Below are positions 24,041-32,211 of a stretch of DNA of 41,029 nt, piece by piece (the stretch's first letter is position 1; the number at the start of each line of letters is the position of its first letter). The position numbers and the translations under genes were made by a program. The DNA is from an uncultured Bacteroidales bacterium (GTDB lineage: Bacteria; Bacteroidota; Bacteroidia; Bacteroidales; Muribaculaceae), in the NCBI GenBank assembly GCA_902784675.1, contig CACZVR010000009.1, forward strand, positions 1-41,029, given 5' to 3'. The notes beneath the pieces were generated by a model that was not told the origin of the DNA, ran no database searches, and was given only the letters and a program-made list of their open reading frames with translations.

Positions 24041-27000
24041 ATGAAACTATATCCTTTGCTTCAATCACAACTGGGTGTATTTTATGACTGCATGAAATTT
24101 CCGAAAGTGATGCAGTACAACATCCCTTGCATCGTGCCTCTGACCGGCGACATCGACGTTGACCGCGTTGAGTCCGCGTTACAAACCATTTTCGCTGTAA
24201 GGAAGGAATTGAAAACACGCTTCCTCATTGACGATAATGGCGAACCCAAGCAGTATGTCGATGACAACAAGACTTTGACCGTTGTGCGTCGCGAGATGAC
24301 GGAATCTGACTTCCAGAATTATGCCCACCACGACTTCTGCCGCCCCTTCGACATCATGGGTGACGAGCCGCTGATCAGGGCCGAGATTGTGACGACTCCC
24401 GAGAAGAACTACCTGCTGGTGGACATCCATCACATGGTGACCGACGGCACGAGTTATCTGGTGCTGTTCCCGCAGCGCGATTTGCCGCTGGCCTACGAGG
24501 GGAAGCCCCTGCCCGTGCAGGAGTACGGAATGATGGAGGCTGCTGCCGACGAGAATGCCCGGTTGGGCGACGAGGAATACCAGCGTGCCAGGAGCGTGAT
24601 GAAGGAAAAATATGCAGGTGTGGATTTAGCCTCGATTTCAAGCCATCCCGAGAATCCTGTGGGTGAAATGGGGCAGGAGTCGGCTTACATCAGCAGGGCG
24701 GTGGTTGACGGCTGGTGCAAGGAGCAGGGTTTTGCTCCCTATCAGATTTTCCAGGCGGCATTCAGCTATGTGCTCGCCAGAATCGTCCGCGAGGACAAGG
24801 TGGCCTATACCACTATCTATCACGGACGCCGCGACCCGCGCGTGCGCGAGGCTCACGGCATGTTTGTACGCACCATCCCGTTCATGATGGAAATAAAACC
24901 GCAGCAGACTGTGCGCGAGTATATCGCCGCTGTTCACACCGAAATGAAGGACACGCTCTCACAGTTGGCCTATCCGTTCTCGCACTTCTGCCGCGACCTG
25001 GGCGTGCAGCCGGGCATCTCGTTCAACTTTACCGCTCTGCCCGGTTGGGAGGAGGAATACCACTTTGGCGACAAGCATTGTGCGTTTGTGCAGCAAGACC
25101 GTGGTGACGTGTTCTATGACATGCTGGCGCACATCTTCATCGTGGGTGCCGATGTCGTGGGCGACACCTCTTCAAACGATGAATATTACGACATCCGCAT
25201 GGAGTCGAGCCTGGCCATGAACAGCCGCAAGACTATGCGTATGATGGCCGATGCCATCAAAGCCACCGTGCAACGTATGATGGCGAACCTCGACAAGCCT
25301 ATCGACAGCATCAGCATCGTCAGCGACGATGAGGCCGAGCGCATCATCAAGATCGGCACGGGCAAGGACATTGATGTTGACCTGAGCAAGACGTTCGCCA
25401 ACCTCTTTACCGAGCAGGCCAAGCGCACGCCCGATGCCCCTGCCGTGGTGGATAAAGACAGCCAGCTGACCTATGGCGAGATGGACCGCTACTCCAACAT
25501 GCTTGCCCACCGGCTCATCGAGTTCGGCGTGCGGCCCGACGACTTTGTCTGTGTCATGCTTGACCGCACCAAGGAATTCCCGCTGTCGGTTTTGTCCATC
25601 CACAAGGCAGGTGCTGCCTATACGCCCCTTGACTTTGAATATCCTAACGAGCGACTGAGCTACATGCTCGAGAACTCCGAGTCTAAGGTGCTCATCACGT
25701 CTCATGATGTGTTGGCCGCCAAAAAGGCCGAAGGCAACTTTGATACTGCTGCTGCCCGCACGTTCTTCATCGACGATTTTATGGCCGGGGTGGACGAGGC
25801 TTCTCCAGTGGGGGCTATCGACCTCTCGCGTCCCGATGGCCTGGCCTACATGATCTACACATCGGGCTCCACGGGCAAGCCTAAGGGTGCGATGCTGCAT
25901 CAGGCTGGCCTGCGCAACTTCATCGCCGTCGTCATCGACATGGAGAAACTCACCGCAGCCGACCGCATCAGCGGTCACCGCTCATTCTCCTTTGATGCGC
26001 ACATCGAGGACATGTATCCCGTGCTCACCCTGGGCGGCTCGTTCCACGTCATGCCCACCGAGATTCGCAAGGACCTGAATGCCATTCGCCAGTTCCTCAT
26101 TGACCATCAGATTACCGGTGGCGGCTACTCCACGGCCATGACTTGCCTGCTGCTCAACACCTTCGATGACCTGCCCATCCGCTTCACCACTGGAGGTGGC
26201 GAGAAGATGGATGGCGTCTATAGCGACCACATCGAGATTATCAATGTGTATGGCCCGACGGAGTGCACCGATGACACGTCTTACTATAGCATCCCGCCTG
26301 GCCAGCGCATCGAGAACATCCCCATTGGCCAGAGTGTGGCCAACAACTGGAACTTCATTGTCGACACGGCCGGCAATCTGGTGCCCCAGGGTGTGACCGG
26401 TGAACTGTGCTTCGCCGGCATCCAGGTGGGCCGCGGCTATTGGCGGTTGCCCGAGCGCACGGCCAAGTCGTTCGTCGATTGTCCGTTCGTGAAGGAAGAC
26501 CGTTGGGGACGACCGGTGCGCATGTACCACACCGGTGACCTGTGCCGCTGGAACGAGGAAGGCCAAATAGAGTATATGGGACGCATCGACACGCAGGTGA
26601 AGCTGCGCGGCTTCCGCATCGAGCTGGGCGAGATTGAAAGCAAGGCGCTCAACATCGAGGGCGTCCGTCAGGCTGCTGCCGAGGTGCGCAAGGTGATGGG
26701 CAACGAGCATCTGGTGCTCTATTATACCGTGGTCGAGGGTTCCAATATCGATGATGAAAGCCTGCGTGCCGCACTTGCCGCGTCGTCGTTGGCCGAATAC
26801 ATGGTGCCCGACACCTATATGCGACTCGATACCATGCCGATGACGCCCAACGGCAAAATCAACCGCAAGACGCTGCCCATGCCCGAACTCAAGCGCAGCA
26901 TCGACTATGTGGCTCCCGAAGGCGAGACCGAACAGCTCTTTGCCCGCATCTTCTCGGAAGTTTTGGGCATCGAGCAGGTGGGTGCTCTCGACGATTTCTT

Positions 27001-28384
27001 CGAGATTGGCGGCACCAGCCTTAATGCCATCAAGGTCATCGTCGAAGCCAGCAAAAACGGCGTGCAGATTGTCTTCAACGACCTGTTCAACAACACGACG
27101 CCAAGGGCATTGGCTGCCTTTGTGAAAGAAAAGGGTGAAGACGATGCAGCATCGAGTGCGACGGGTGAAGTGAAGGACGTGAAGAGCGAAGCGGCGGCAG
27201 CAGCCAACCCTCAACTCTCGGCCCTCAATGCTCAGCTCAAGCGTAACAACCTCAAGAGCTTCCTTGGTGGAGAGCGCCAACCTGTGGGCGACGTGTTGCT
27301 CACAGGCGCCACTGGCTATCTGGGCATGCACATCCTCAACGAGTTGCTCACGACCCACGACGGGCACATTTTGTGTCCGCTGCGCGTCAGTGGTGGCGAA
27401 GATCCGCTGCGCCGCCTCAAGACCATGTACTTCTATTACTTCGGCGAGACCGAGGCGTTCAGGCATTTCGATGAGCGCGTTTCGGCATTTGCCGCCGAGG
27501 TGACCAAGCCTGGTGCCCTAGATTCCATTGACAGCAAGGGTCTCACCGTTGTCAATTGCGTGGCCAACGTGAAGCACTTCTCGGCCGGCAACGATATCGA
27601 ACTGGTCAACATCGAGAGTGTGCGCCACCTCATCACCTTCTGTCTGCGCACCGGTTCGCGTCTCATCCACATCTCCACGACCAGCATTGCAGGCCTGAGT
27701 GTCGATGGTGTGCCGGGACCTGATGTCAAACTCACCGAGCAGGATTTGTGGCTCGGCCAGAACATCGACGCCAACAAGTATGTCTATTCCAAGTTCAAGG
27801 CCGAAGAACTGGTGCTTGACGCCATTTTCCATCACGGCCTCGATGCCAAGATCATGCGTGTGGGCAACCTCTCGGCTCGCCAGAAGGACGGCGAGTTCCA
27901 AATCAACTTCAATACCAACAACTTCCTGGCATTGCTGCGCGCCTATGTCATCATCGGCATGGTGCCTTACGAGGCACTCAGTCAGACCTTCGAGTTCTCG
28001 CCAATCGACGATGTCGCTCATGCCATCATGTTGTTGGCCACGGCCCCCAAGGACTGCATCGTCTTCCATCCCTATAACATCCACCACCCGTACTTTGCCG
28101 ATATCCTCAACGGCTTTGCCGACGCCGGCATCACATTGAAGCGAGTGGAAAAGGAAGAATTCCAGGAGGCTTTGGATCGGATGATGGATAATCCCGACCT
28201 TGTCACCCTGCTGCGACCGCTCATGGCCTACAACCTGAGCACCACCCACCAGATGCGCTGGATTGAAGCCGACAACGACTATACCACCCAGGTGCTCTAT
28301 CGCTATGGCTTCCAATGGCCCGCCACCGCCCGCGACTATGTCCACCGCTTCGTCGACACAATCGTCGCCTTCGACTACTTCTAA
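24041..28384 (+). CDS. Single-module nonribosomal peptide synthetase, C-A-T-R
   Basis: 1447 residues. Condensation domain at about 1-430, active site HHMVTDG (from H130). Adenylation domain at about 450-930: 'YMIYTSGSTGKPKGAML' (A3), 'NVYGPTEC' (A5), 'YHTGDLCRW' (A7), 'GRIDTQVKLRGFRIELGEIE' (A8) and 'TPNGKINRKTLP' (A10, catalytic Lys). Carrier domain with the phosphopantetheine Ser 993 in 'EIGGTSLNAI'. Terminal thioester reductase from about 1075 with 'LLTGATGYLGMHIL' (NADPH) and the catalytic 'YSKFK' at 1249-1253. Reading the pocket by eye against GrsA gives D-A-E-G-T-G-V-D-D: acidic residues that hint at a basic amino acid (weak). Reductive release should give an N-acylated or dipeptidyl amino aldehyde or alcohol. 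The N-terminal C domain needs a donor (fatty acyl or another carrier) not encoded nearby. No 4'-phosphopantetheinyl transferase or exporter is in the window. Own promoter and terminator, so monocistronic. Confidence 0.93.
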   Translation: MKLYPLLQSQLGVFYDCMKFPKVMQYNIPCIVPLTGDIDVDRVESALQTIFAVRKELKTRFLIDDNGEPKQYVDDNKTLTVVRREMTESDFQNYAHHDFCRPFDIMGDEPLIRAEIVTTPEKNYLLVDIHHMVTDGTSYLVLFPQRDLPLAYEGKPLPVQEYGMMEAAADENARLGDEEYQRARSVMKEKYAGVDLASISSHPENPVGEMGQESAYISRAVVDGWCKEQGFAPYQIFQAAFSYVLARIVREDKVAYTTIYHGRRDPRVREAHGMFVRTIPFMMEIKPQQTVREYIAAVHTEMKDTLSQLAYPFSHFCRDLGVQPGISFNFTALPGWEEEYHFGDKHCAFVQQDRGDVFYDMLAHIFIVGADVVGDTSSNDEYYDIRMESSLAMNSRKTMRMMADAIKATVQRMMANLDKPIDSISIVSDDEAERIIKIGTGKDIDVDLSKTFANLFTEQAKRTPDAPAVVDKDSQLTYGEMDRYSNMLAHRLIEFGVRPDDFVCVMLDRTKEFPLSVLSIHKAGAAYTPLDFEYPNERLSYMLENSESKVLITSHDVLAAKKAEGNFDTAAARTFFIDDFMAGVDEASPVGAIDLSRPDGLAYMIYTSGSTGKPKGAMLHQAGLRNFIAVVIDMEKLTAADRISGHRSFSFDAHIEDMYPVLTLGGSFHVMPTEIRKDLNAIRQFLIDHQITGGGYSTAMTCLLLNTFDDLPIRFTTGGGEKMDGVYSDHIEIINVYGPTECTDDTSYYSIPPGQRIENIPIGQSVANNWNFIVDTAGNLVPQGVTGELCFAGIQVGRGYWRLPERTAKSFVDCPFVKEDRWGRPVRMYHTGDLCRWNEEGQIEYMGRIDTQVKLRGFRIELGEIESKALNIEGVRQAAAEVRKVMGNEHLVLYYTVVEGSNIDDESLRAALAASSLAEYMVPDTYMRLDTMPMTPNGKINRKTLPMPELKRSIDYVAPEGETEQLFARIFSEVLGIEQVGALDDFFEIGGTSLNAIKVIVEASKNGVQIVFNDLFNNTTPRALAAFVKEKGEDDAASSATGEVKDVKSEAAAAANPQLSALNAQLKRNNLKSFLGGERQPVGDVLLTGATGYLGMHILNELLTTHDGHILCPLRVSGGEDPLRRLKTMYFYYFGETEAFRHFDERVSAFAAEVTKPGALDSIDSKGLTVVNCVANVKHFSAGNDIELVNIESVRHLITFCLRTGSRLIHISTTSIAGLSVDGVPGPDVKLTEQDLWLGQNIDANKYVYSKFKAEELVLDAIFHHGLDAKIMRVGNLSARQKDGEFQINFNTNNFLALLRAYVIIGMVPYEALSQTFEFSPIDDVAHAIMLLATAPKDCIVFHPYNIHHPYFADILNGFADAGITLKRVEKEEFQEALDRMMDNPDLVTLLRPLMAYNLSTTHQMRWIEADNDYTTQVLYRYGFQWPATARDYVHRFVDTIVAFDYF

Positions 28385-28418
28385 AGTAGGAGCATCATCT
28401 TGCGGCCCTGTTTAACGA

Positions 28419-28473
28419 CAACTCAAACAACTTAAACAACTAATATGATAGTTGTAAAAAGTTGTTTGAGTTG
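28419..28473 (+). terminator. NRPS terminator
   Basis: 15-bp arms CAACTCAAACAACTT (28419-28433) and AAGTTGTTTGAGTTG (28459-28473) with an inner CAACTA/TAGTTG stem, followed by TTTTTTA. Confidence 0.9.
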
Positions 28474-28561
28474 TTTTTTATATTATGGGTCGATAAGGCG
28501 AGGCTCTACAATGCGACTGCCAAATTAGCTAAATTAGCGTAATTCGTAGTTTGTTTTTTTC

Positions 28562-29944
28562 CTATGTCAGTCGTCGGTGCCGAAGAGGGGGTCTTCGGGC
28601 ATGACCATCACGGGTTTGGTCTCGGCGGCCTTGAGGATGTGCTGCGGCACATATTTCTTGTCCACACCACTCGTTGGTCATGATGATATATCCCTTGTGT
28701 CCGCTGTCGCCACCCCATGAGTTCTCTACTTTCCACTTGACGGGATTGCCGTTCTCGTCAAGATCGACGGCACAGAGCGTCATGGCGTGCGTCGAGCCGC
28801 TGTCGAAGGTGGCAATGCGCTGGGCCTTGTCCATGGGGAATGTGGTGCCGAACAGGGTCGCATAGTCAAAGTTGTCGAGGGCAAGATAGCCGTTGTCGCG
28901 GTTGAGCTGTTTGCCCACGTCGAAGCTGGCATAGAGCTTGGTGGAGTCCTTCAACGAAGCGATGGCCATGGCTGCGATATCCTCCATGGGCAGGTTGACG
29001 TAGCGCCAGTTGTGGCCGTCGTAGGTGTGACGGTCATATTCCACCTCGTAGGTCTTGTAGTATTCCCTGCGGGGGTCGTTCATCGCCATGATGAAGGTGC
29101 CGTTGATGGGACCGCCCACCGTCTCGCGGTAGAATTCCAGCGGGGTGTAGGTGCGTGCGGGGCCTACTGCCTTGCCGTTCTTGTCGCGGAAGGCATAGGT
29201 GAACGACTTGATGGGCTCGCCCAGCGTGAGCGAGAGCATCGAATAGATGGTGCCCAGCATCTCGGTCTTGCGCTGGTTGATGGCTTTTTTGCTCTTTTTG
29301 TCAGCCACCATCTGCCGCAGCTCCAGGCCGAATTCACGCAGCTTGGATGCAACGAGTTGGCTCATGCGTGAGGTGCGTTCGGCCGAGTAGGTCTCGGGCT
29401 GTACCTCAACGGGCACGAGGCCGTATTTCTCGGCAAGGTCGGCAGCGCCGCAGAAGGTGCCGCCGTCGTTCATGGGATGGTGAAAGAAGAACTGCACGCG
29501 TGTGTCGTCAATGGGCTTGTCGGCACAGTCGATCACGCCTTGCAGCATGAGGTTGGCCTTCTCGAGCTGGTCGTAGAAGAAGAGGTAGTCGTGAGAGAAC
29601 TCCACAGCGATGGAGTCGCCATGCTGACGAGCGAAGTTGGCACGCAGCACGTTGAAACTGGAGTACATCCAGCAGCGCCCGCTCTGTCGCTGGTTGTGAA
29701 TCGACTGTTTGGGCGTCTCGATGCTGAAGTGGGTGTCAGTAACCTTGTTGTTGTGGTAGTTACGGGCAAGATCGTCGATGGAATTTGTCGCCATGGCATT
29801 GCTGATGGCCTTGTTTTGGTTGCTTGCCGAGGTGGCGACGATTTGGCGCATCATGTCGGGGCTGATGCCGCCTTGGGAACGGTCTTGTGCAGAGCCGGCA
29901 AAGGCGAGGCCTAATGCCAGAGCGAGTGTGATGAATTTGTTCAT
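28562..29944 (-). CDS. Secreted bleomycin-hydrolase/PepC-type cysteine peptidase with shifted 3' end
   Basis: 460 residues from the chosen start. Signal peptide MNKFITLALALGLAFAGSAQ. Papain-fold C1B peptidase: catalytic Cys91 in 'NQRQSGRCWMYSSFNVLR', catalytic His near 385 in 'GSTHAMTLCAVDLD' and Asn near 407 in 'KVENSWGGDSG'. The frame changes at 28666. After 'IIMTNEW' the annotated frame reads a nonsense basic tail, whereas the next frame encodes 'VDKKYVPQHILKAAETKPVM' and 'PEDPLFGTDD' with a stop at 28567, the expected family ending. By comparison with relatives about 26 bp seem to be missing. The lost tail normally reaches the active-site cleft and defines aminopeptidase action. The start at 29944 is set by the signal peptide; the frame continues to 30223 through repeats, which is not credible. 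Confidence 0.85.
   Translation of the reverse strand: MNKFITLALALGLAFAGSAQDRSQGGISPDMMRQIVATSASNQNKAISNAMATNSIDDLARNYHNNKVTDTHFSIETPKQSIHNQRQSGRCWMYSSFNVLRANFARQHGDSIAVEFSHDYLFFYDQLEKANLMLQGVIDCADKPIDDTRVQFFFHHPMNDGGTFCGAADLAEKYGLVPVEVQPETYSAERTSRMSQLVASKLREFGLELRQMVADKKSKKAINQRKTEMLGTIYSMLSLTLGEPIKSFTYAFRDKNGKAVGPARTYTPLEFYRETVGGPINGTFIMAMNDPRREYYKTYEVEYDRHTYDGHNWRYVNLPMEDIAAMAIASLKDSTKLYASFDVGKQLNRDNGYLALDNFDYATLFGTTFPMDKAQRIATFDSGSTHAMTLCAVDLDENGNPVKWKVENSWGGDSGHKGYIIMTNEWCGQEICAAAHPQGRRDQTRDGHARRPPLRHRRLT
28666..28669 (-). other. Frameshift/deletion point in the C1B peptidase
   Basis: Downstream of the codon for Trp in 'TNEW' (28667-28669) the conserved C-terminal coding resumes one frame off. 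It may be a true deletion or a sequence error. Confidence 0.7.
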
Positions 29945-30012
29945 ATTCGGTTGTGAAATGGTTATGCGCACGGCACTTGGCCTATGCGCAGGATTAATAG
30001 CTTCTTTGACTG

Positions 30013-30044
30013 CAAAGGTAGTGCAAGTCGAAGACAATGCCAAA
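30013..30044 (-). promoter_or_regulatory. Candidate promoter of the C1B peptidase inside a repeat
   Basis: On the minus strand, TTTG (30044-30041), a 20-bp spacer and TACCTTTG (30020-30013), 68 bases before the start codon. The -7 element is part of the repeat end described at 30013-30152. Confidence 0.5.
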
Positions 30045-30152
30045 TTTATTTGAGCATTGTTGAGGCGCAGCCTACCTTGGCCGCCAGGCAACGGAGTGCA
30101 AGCCGAGCGGAAAACAAAATTTATTTTGATTTTCCCGAGTCGCCGCCTACCT
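30013..30152. repeat. Two diverged copies of a hairpin-ended intergenic repeat
   Basis: Copy A (about 30013-30078) starts CAAAGGTAGTGCAAG and ends GCGCAGCCTACCTTGG, so its ends are inverted. Copy B (about 30096-30152) has GTGCAAGCCGAGCGG and ends CGCCGCCTACCTA. Each has an AAATTTATTT-like centre. These resemble dispersed repeats common between genes in Bacteroidales. Confidence 0.65.
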
Positions 30153-30155
30153 AAA

Positions 30156-30376
30156 TAAAAGGAAAACAATAAGTACAATAAATACAAGACCATGCGGTGC
30201 GTAGCTCTAGTTAAAGACAACACGAACGACTAATAATAAAACCTTAGCGTCTTTGCGTCTTAGCGTGGGGCAAAGGTATGCGATGGCAAAGGTATGCGAT
30301 GGCATTTGTGTAATTCGTAGTTTGTTTTCAACGGTGCGGATGCCTTTGTACTTATTGTATTTATTGTTTTCTTTTT
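30156..30376. repeat. Inverted repeat pair around a 16-bp tandem duplication
   Basis: A T-rich element containing 'TTTATTGTACTTATTG' is found on the minus strand at 30156-30187 and, with the two hexamer variants swapped, on the plus strand at 30346-30376. Between them GGCAAAGGTATGCGAT occurs twice in perfect tandem (30269-30284, 30285-30300). Confidence 0.65.
30308..30327 (+). repeat. Direct repeat shared with 28539-28557
   Basis: The string GTAATTCGTAGTTTGTTTT occurs here and at about 28539-28557, on either side of the C1B peptidase gene. Confidence 0.6.
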
Positions 30377-30486
30377 CTCTTGAGCGAGGCGCTCAATTCT
30401 TAACAAAGCATAAAAGTGAGTTTTCTAATCTGCTGATTTGTCCAATTCTAACATCAAGGTGCGTAGCGAACATTTCGGGCGGTTCA

Positions 30487-30516
30487 TTGTGGTTCGGAAC
30501 ATCGTTAGTAACTTTG
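30487..30516 (+). promoter_or_regulatory. Promoter of the HxlR-cupin operon
   Basis: TTG (30487-30489), a 19-bp spacer and TAACTTTG (30509-30516), 55 bases before the regulator start. Confidence 0.65.
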
Positions 30517-30571
30517 CAACCGAAACGAGAGAAAAGTTAGTATAACTGATAATCAGAATGAAAAATGAAAT

Positions 30572-30952
30572 ATGTTACGAGACATTATAGTTGATCCTTA
30601 TTTTCCTGATTGCCCGATACGAAATATTCTGTCGCGCATCAGTGACCGCTGGTCGATGCTGATACTGTACACGCTCGACGGCAAGGACACGGCGATGCGG
30701 TATTCCGACATCCTCGCAGCCATCCCCGACATCTCACAGAAGATGCTCACCGTGGCGCTGCGAAACCTGGAGGCCGACGGGCTGGTGTCGAGGCAGGCCT
30801 ATGCCGAGATACCGCCGCGTGTGGAGTACAGCATCACTGAGCGTGGCAAGTCACTCATGCCGCACATCAACAGTCTGATTGAGTGGGCGCTGGCCAACCT
30901 GACCGACATCTTGAATGACCGTAAGAAATATTCATCCAATAAAAACCATTAA
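30572..30952 (+). CDS. HxlR family transcriptional regulator
   Basis: 126 residues, a winged-helix HxlR domain over the whole length: 'CPIRNILSRISDRWSMLILY' (conserved Cys near 14, R-W-S-x-L), 'RYSDILAAIPDISQKMLTVA' (recognition helix), 'LRNLEADGLVSRQAYAEIPP' and 'VEYSITERGKSLMPHI'. HxlR regulators bind DNA as dimers, and several sense electrophiles or disulfide stress through this N-terminal cysteine. It is followed 17 bp later by a cupin gene, its likely target and operon partner; autoregulation is expected but no palindrome was identified at the promoter. Confidence 0.9.
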   Translation: MLRDIIVDPYFPDCPIRNILSRISDRWSMLILYTLDGKDTAMRYSDILAAIPDISQKMLTVALRNLEADGLVSRQAYAEIPPRVEYSITERGKSLMPHINSLIEWALANLTDILNDRKKYSSNKNH

Positions 30953-30969
30953 TCACATTTAACTACACA

Positions 30970-31425
30970 ATGAAACAGATTGAAAAGATTGCACAGGGTG
31001 CAAATTTTGCCGCCATCAACGTTGGCCGCATCAGCGAGATTATTGAACACGAGTTGCCCATGGGCCCGGACTTCACGATTCAGGGCAAGGTCTTCGGCGG
31101 ACAGGCCGTGGGCGCCGCCGCCAGCGAGTTCTCTTTCCAGACGCTCGTTCCCGGACAGGACAGCGGTTTCCTCCACACCCACAAAACCCACGAGGAGCTC
31201 TACTTCATCCTGCGTGGCGAGGGTCAGTACCAGGTCGACGGCGAAATCTTCCCCGTCAGCGAGGGCAGCGTGATTCGCGTTTCGCCCAACGGCAAGCGCG
31301 CGTTGAAGAATACCGGCAACGAGGATCTGACCATGCTCTGCATCCAGTACAAGGCCACCCCGTTCACCGAGGCCGACAGCCCCATGACCGACGGCAACAT
31401 CCTGCAAGAGCCCCTCAACTGGTAA
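30970..31425 (+). CDS. Cupin domain protein
   Basis: 151 residues. The central cupin barrel has motif 1 'HTHKTHEELYFILRGEGQYQ' (metal ligands His, His, Glu) and motif 2 around 'SEGSVIRVSPNGKRALKNTG', where the usual second His is not obvious. 'VPGQDSGFLH' precedes motif 1. Enzymatic activity is unknown; such proteins next to HxlR regulators are common in Bacteroidetes and are often linked to quinone or stress metabolism, which is inference here. The gene ends before a strong terminator. Confidence 0.85.
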   Translation: MKQIEKIAQGANFAAINVGRISEIIEHELPMGPDFTIQGKVFGGQAVGAAASEFSFQTLVPGQDSGFLHTHKTHEELYFILRGEGQYQVDGEIFPVSEGSVIRVSPNGKRALKNTGNEDLTMLCIQYKATPFTEADSPMTDGNILQEPLNW

Positions 31426-31455
31426 ATTCAGGGCCTCAGGTGATGTCTATATACA

Positions 31456-31483
31456 CCGAGCGCACCCACAACGGTGCGCTCGG
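31456..31483. terminator. Terminator after the cupin gene
   Basis: 11-bp perfect stem CCGAGCGCACC/GGTGCGCTCGG (31456-31466, 31473-31483) with a 6-base loop, followed by a T-rich run. It may also serve the convergent gene. Confidence 0.85.
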
Positions 31484-31506
31484 GATTTGTTTTATCTGTT
31501 GTTGTT

Positions 31507-32205
31507 TCAGTCCGCGGGGCTCTCGATATTGCGGACGACGGTTTGCTTGTTGACGGCCTTATAGAGGTTTGCTGCCACGCTGTTGCGGGCGCGTTCGGTC
31601 AGCATGGCTGCGGCTCTCTCAATTTCCATGGTATCATAAGCGAAGAGAAATATCAGCGCTGCTGCGGCATCCTGGTCGGGATGAGCCTTAATGTAGTTGT
31701 GCACTTCATTAATCAGCACATCATTATAGAGCCTGAGGCACAACATGTTATACAGATTATATTCATCCCAAGTTAAGGACCCGAATTCACCACTCAGATG
31801 CTTATTGCACTCATTTAAGCCAAGCAGAATCGGCTCAATGGTCTGCTGGGCTTCATCATAGTCCACGTAGAATTGTGAGCCTCCCAGATGGGTGACCTTG
31901 TGGTCGTTTTGATAAAAGAGGAGCGTCTCCCCTGGGATAGCAGGAAGTACCGTGGTAAGCCCTTTCACGTCGGTGACTGAGAACAATCCAGCATCATTCA
32001 GATCGAAGGTGAGTTCATGCATCTCACCCGTGATGGGGCGTGTTTCCTTGGCGATAGTTTTCCAGCTGTTCACATCCACCAGTTCGAGGGTCACCGAGTC
32101 TTTGCGGCCCTCAAATGTTCCTTTCACAGTGAATTTGCCCCCTTGGGCCAGAGCACCCAGGGTCATCATGCCCATGAGCATGGTGATTAATAGTTTCTTT
32201 AACAT
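31507..32205 (-). CDS. DUF4369-like secreted protein without thioredoxin domain
   Basis: 232 residues from MLKKLLITMLMGMMTLGALA (signal peptide, cleaved before Q21). The N-terminal 100 residues ('KFTVKGTFEGRKDSVTLELV', 'TGEMHELTFDLNDAGLFSV', 'AIPGETLLFYQND') resemble the DUF4369 domain found at the front of Bacteroidetes TlpA/ResA-like thiol-disulfide proteins. A helical segment follows ('GSLTWDEYNLYNMLCLRLYN', 'AAAALIFLFAYDTMEIERAA') and the protein then stops, where a thioredoxin-like domain is usual. No CxxC motif is present. It may therefore be a stand-alone binding module or a shortened member. The ATG at 32211 is an alternative start, two codons earlier. Confidence 0.7.
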   Translation of the reverse strand: MLKKLLITMLMGMMTLGALAQGGKFTVKGTFEGRKDSVTLELVDVNSWKTIAKETRPITGEMHELTFDLNDAGLFSVTDVKGLTTVLPAIPGETLLFYQNDHKVTHLGGSQFYVDYDEAQQTIEPILLGLNECNKHLSGEFGSLTWDEYNLYNMLCLRLYNDVLINEVHNYIKAHPDQDAAAALIFLFAYDTMEIERAAAMLTERARNSVAANLYKAVNKQTVVRNIESPAD

Positions 32206-32211
32206 GTCCAA

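Noticed and set aside
29945-30223. 93-residue N-terminal extension of the C1B peptidase
   Set aside because: It is translated from dispersed repeats; a proper signal peptide begins at 29944.
30253-30540. 95-codon frame in the repeat region
   Set aside because: Part of it mirrors the translated inverted repeat and it overlaps the HxlR promoter.
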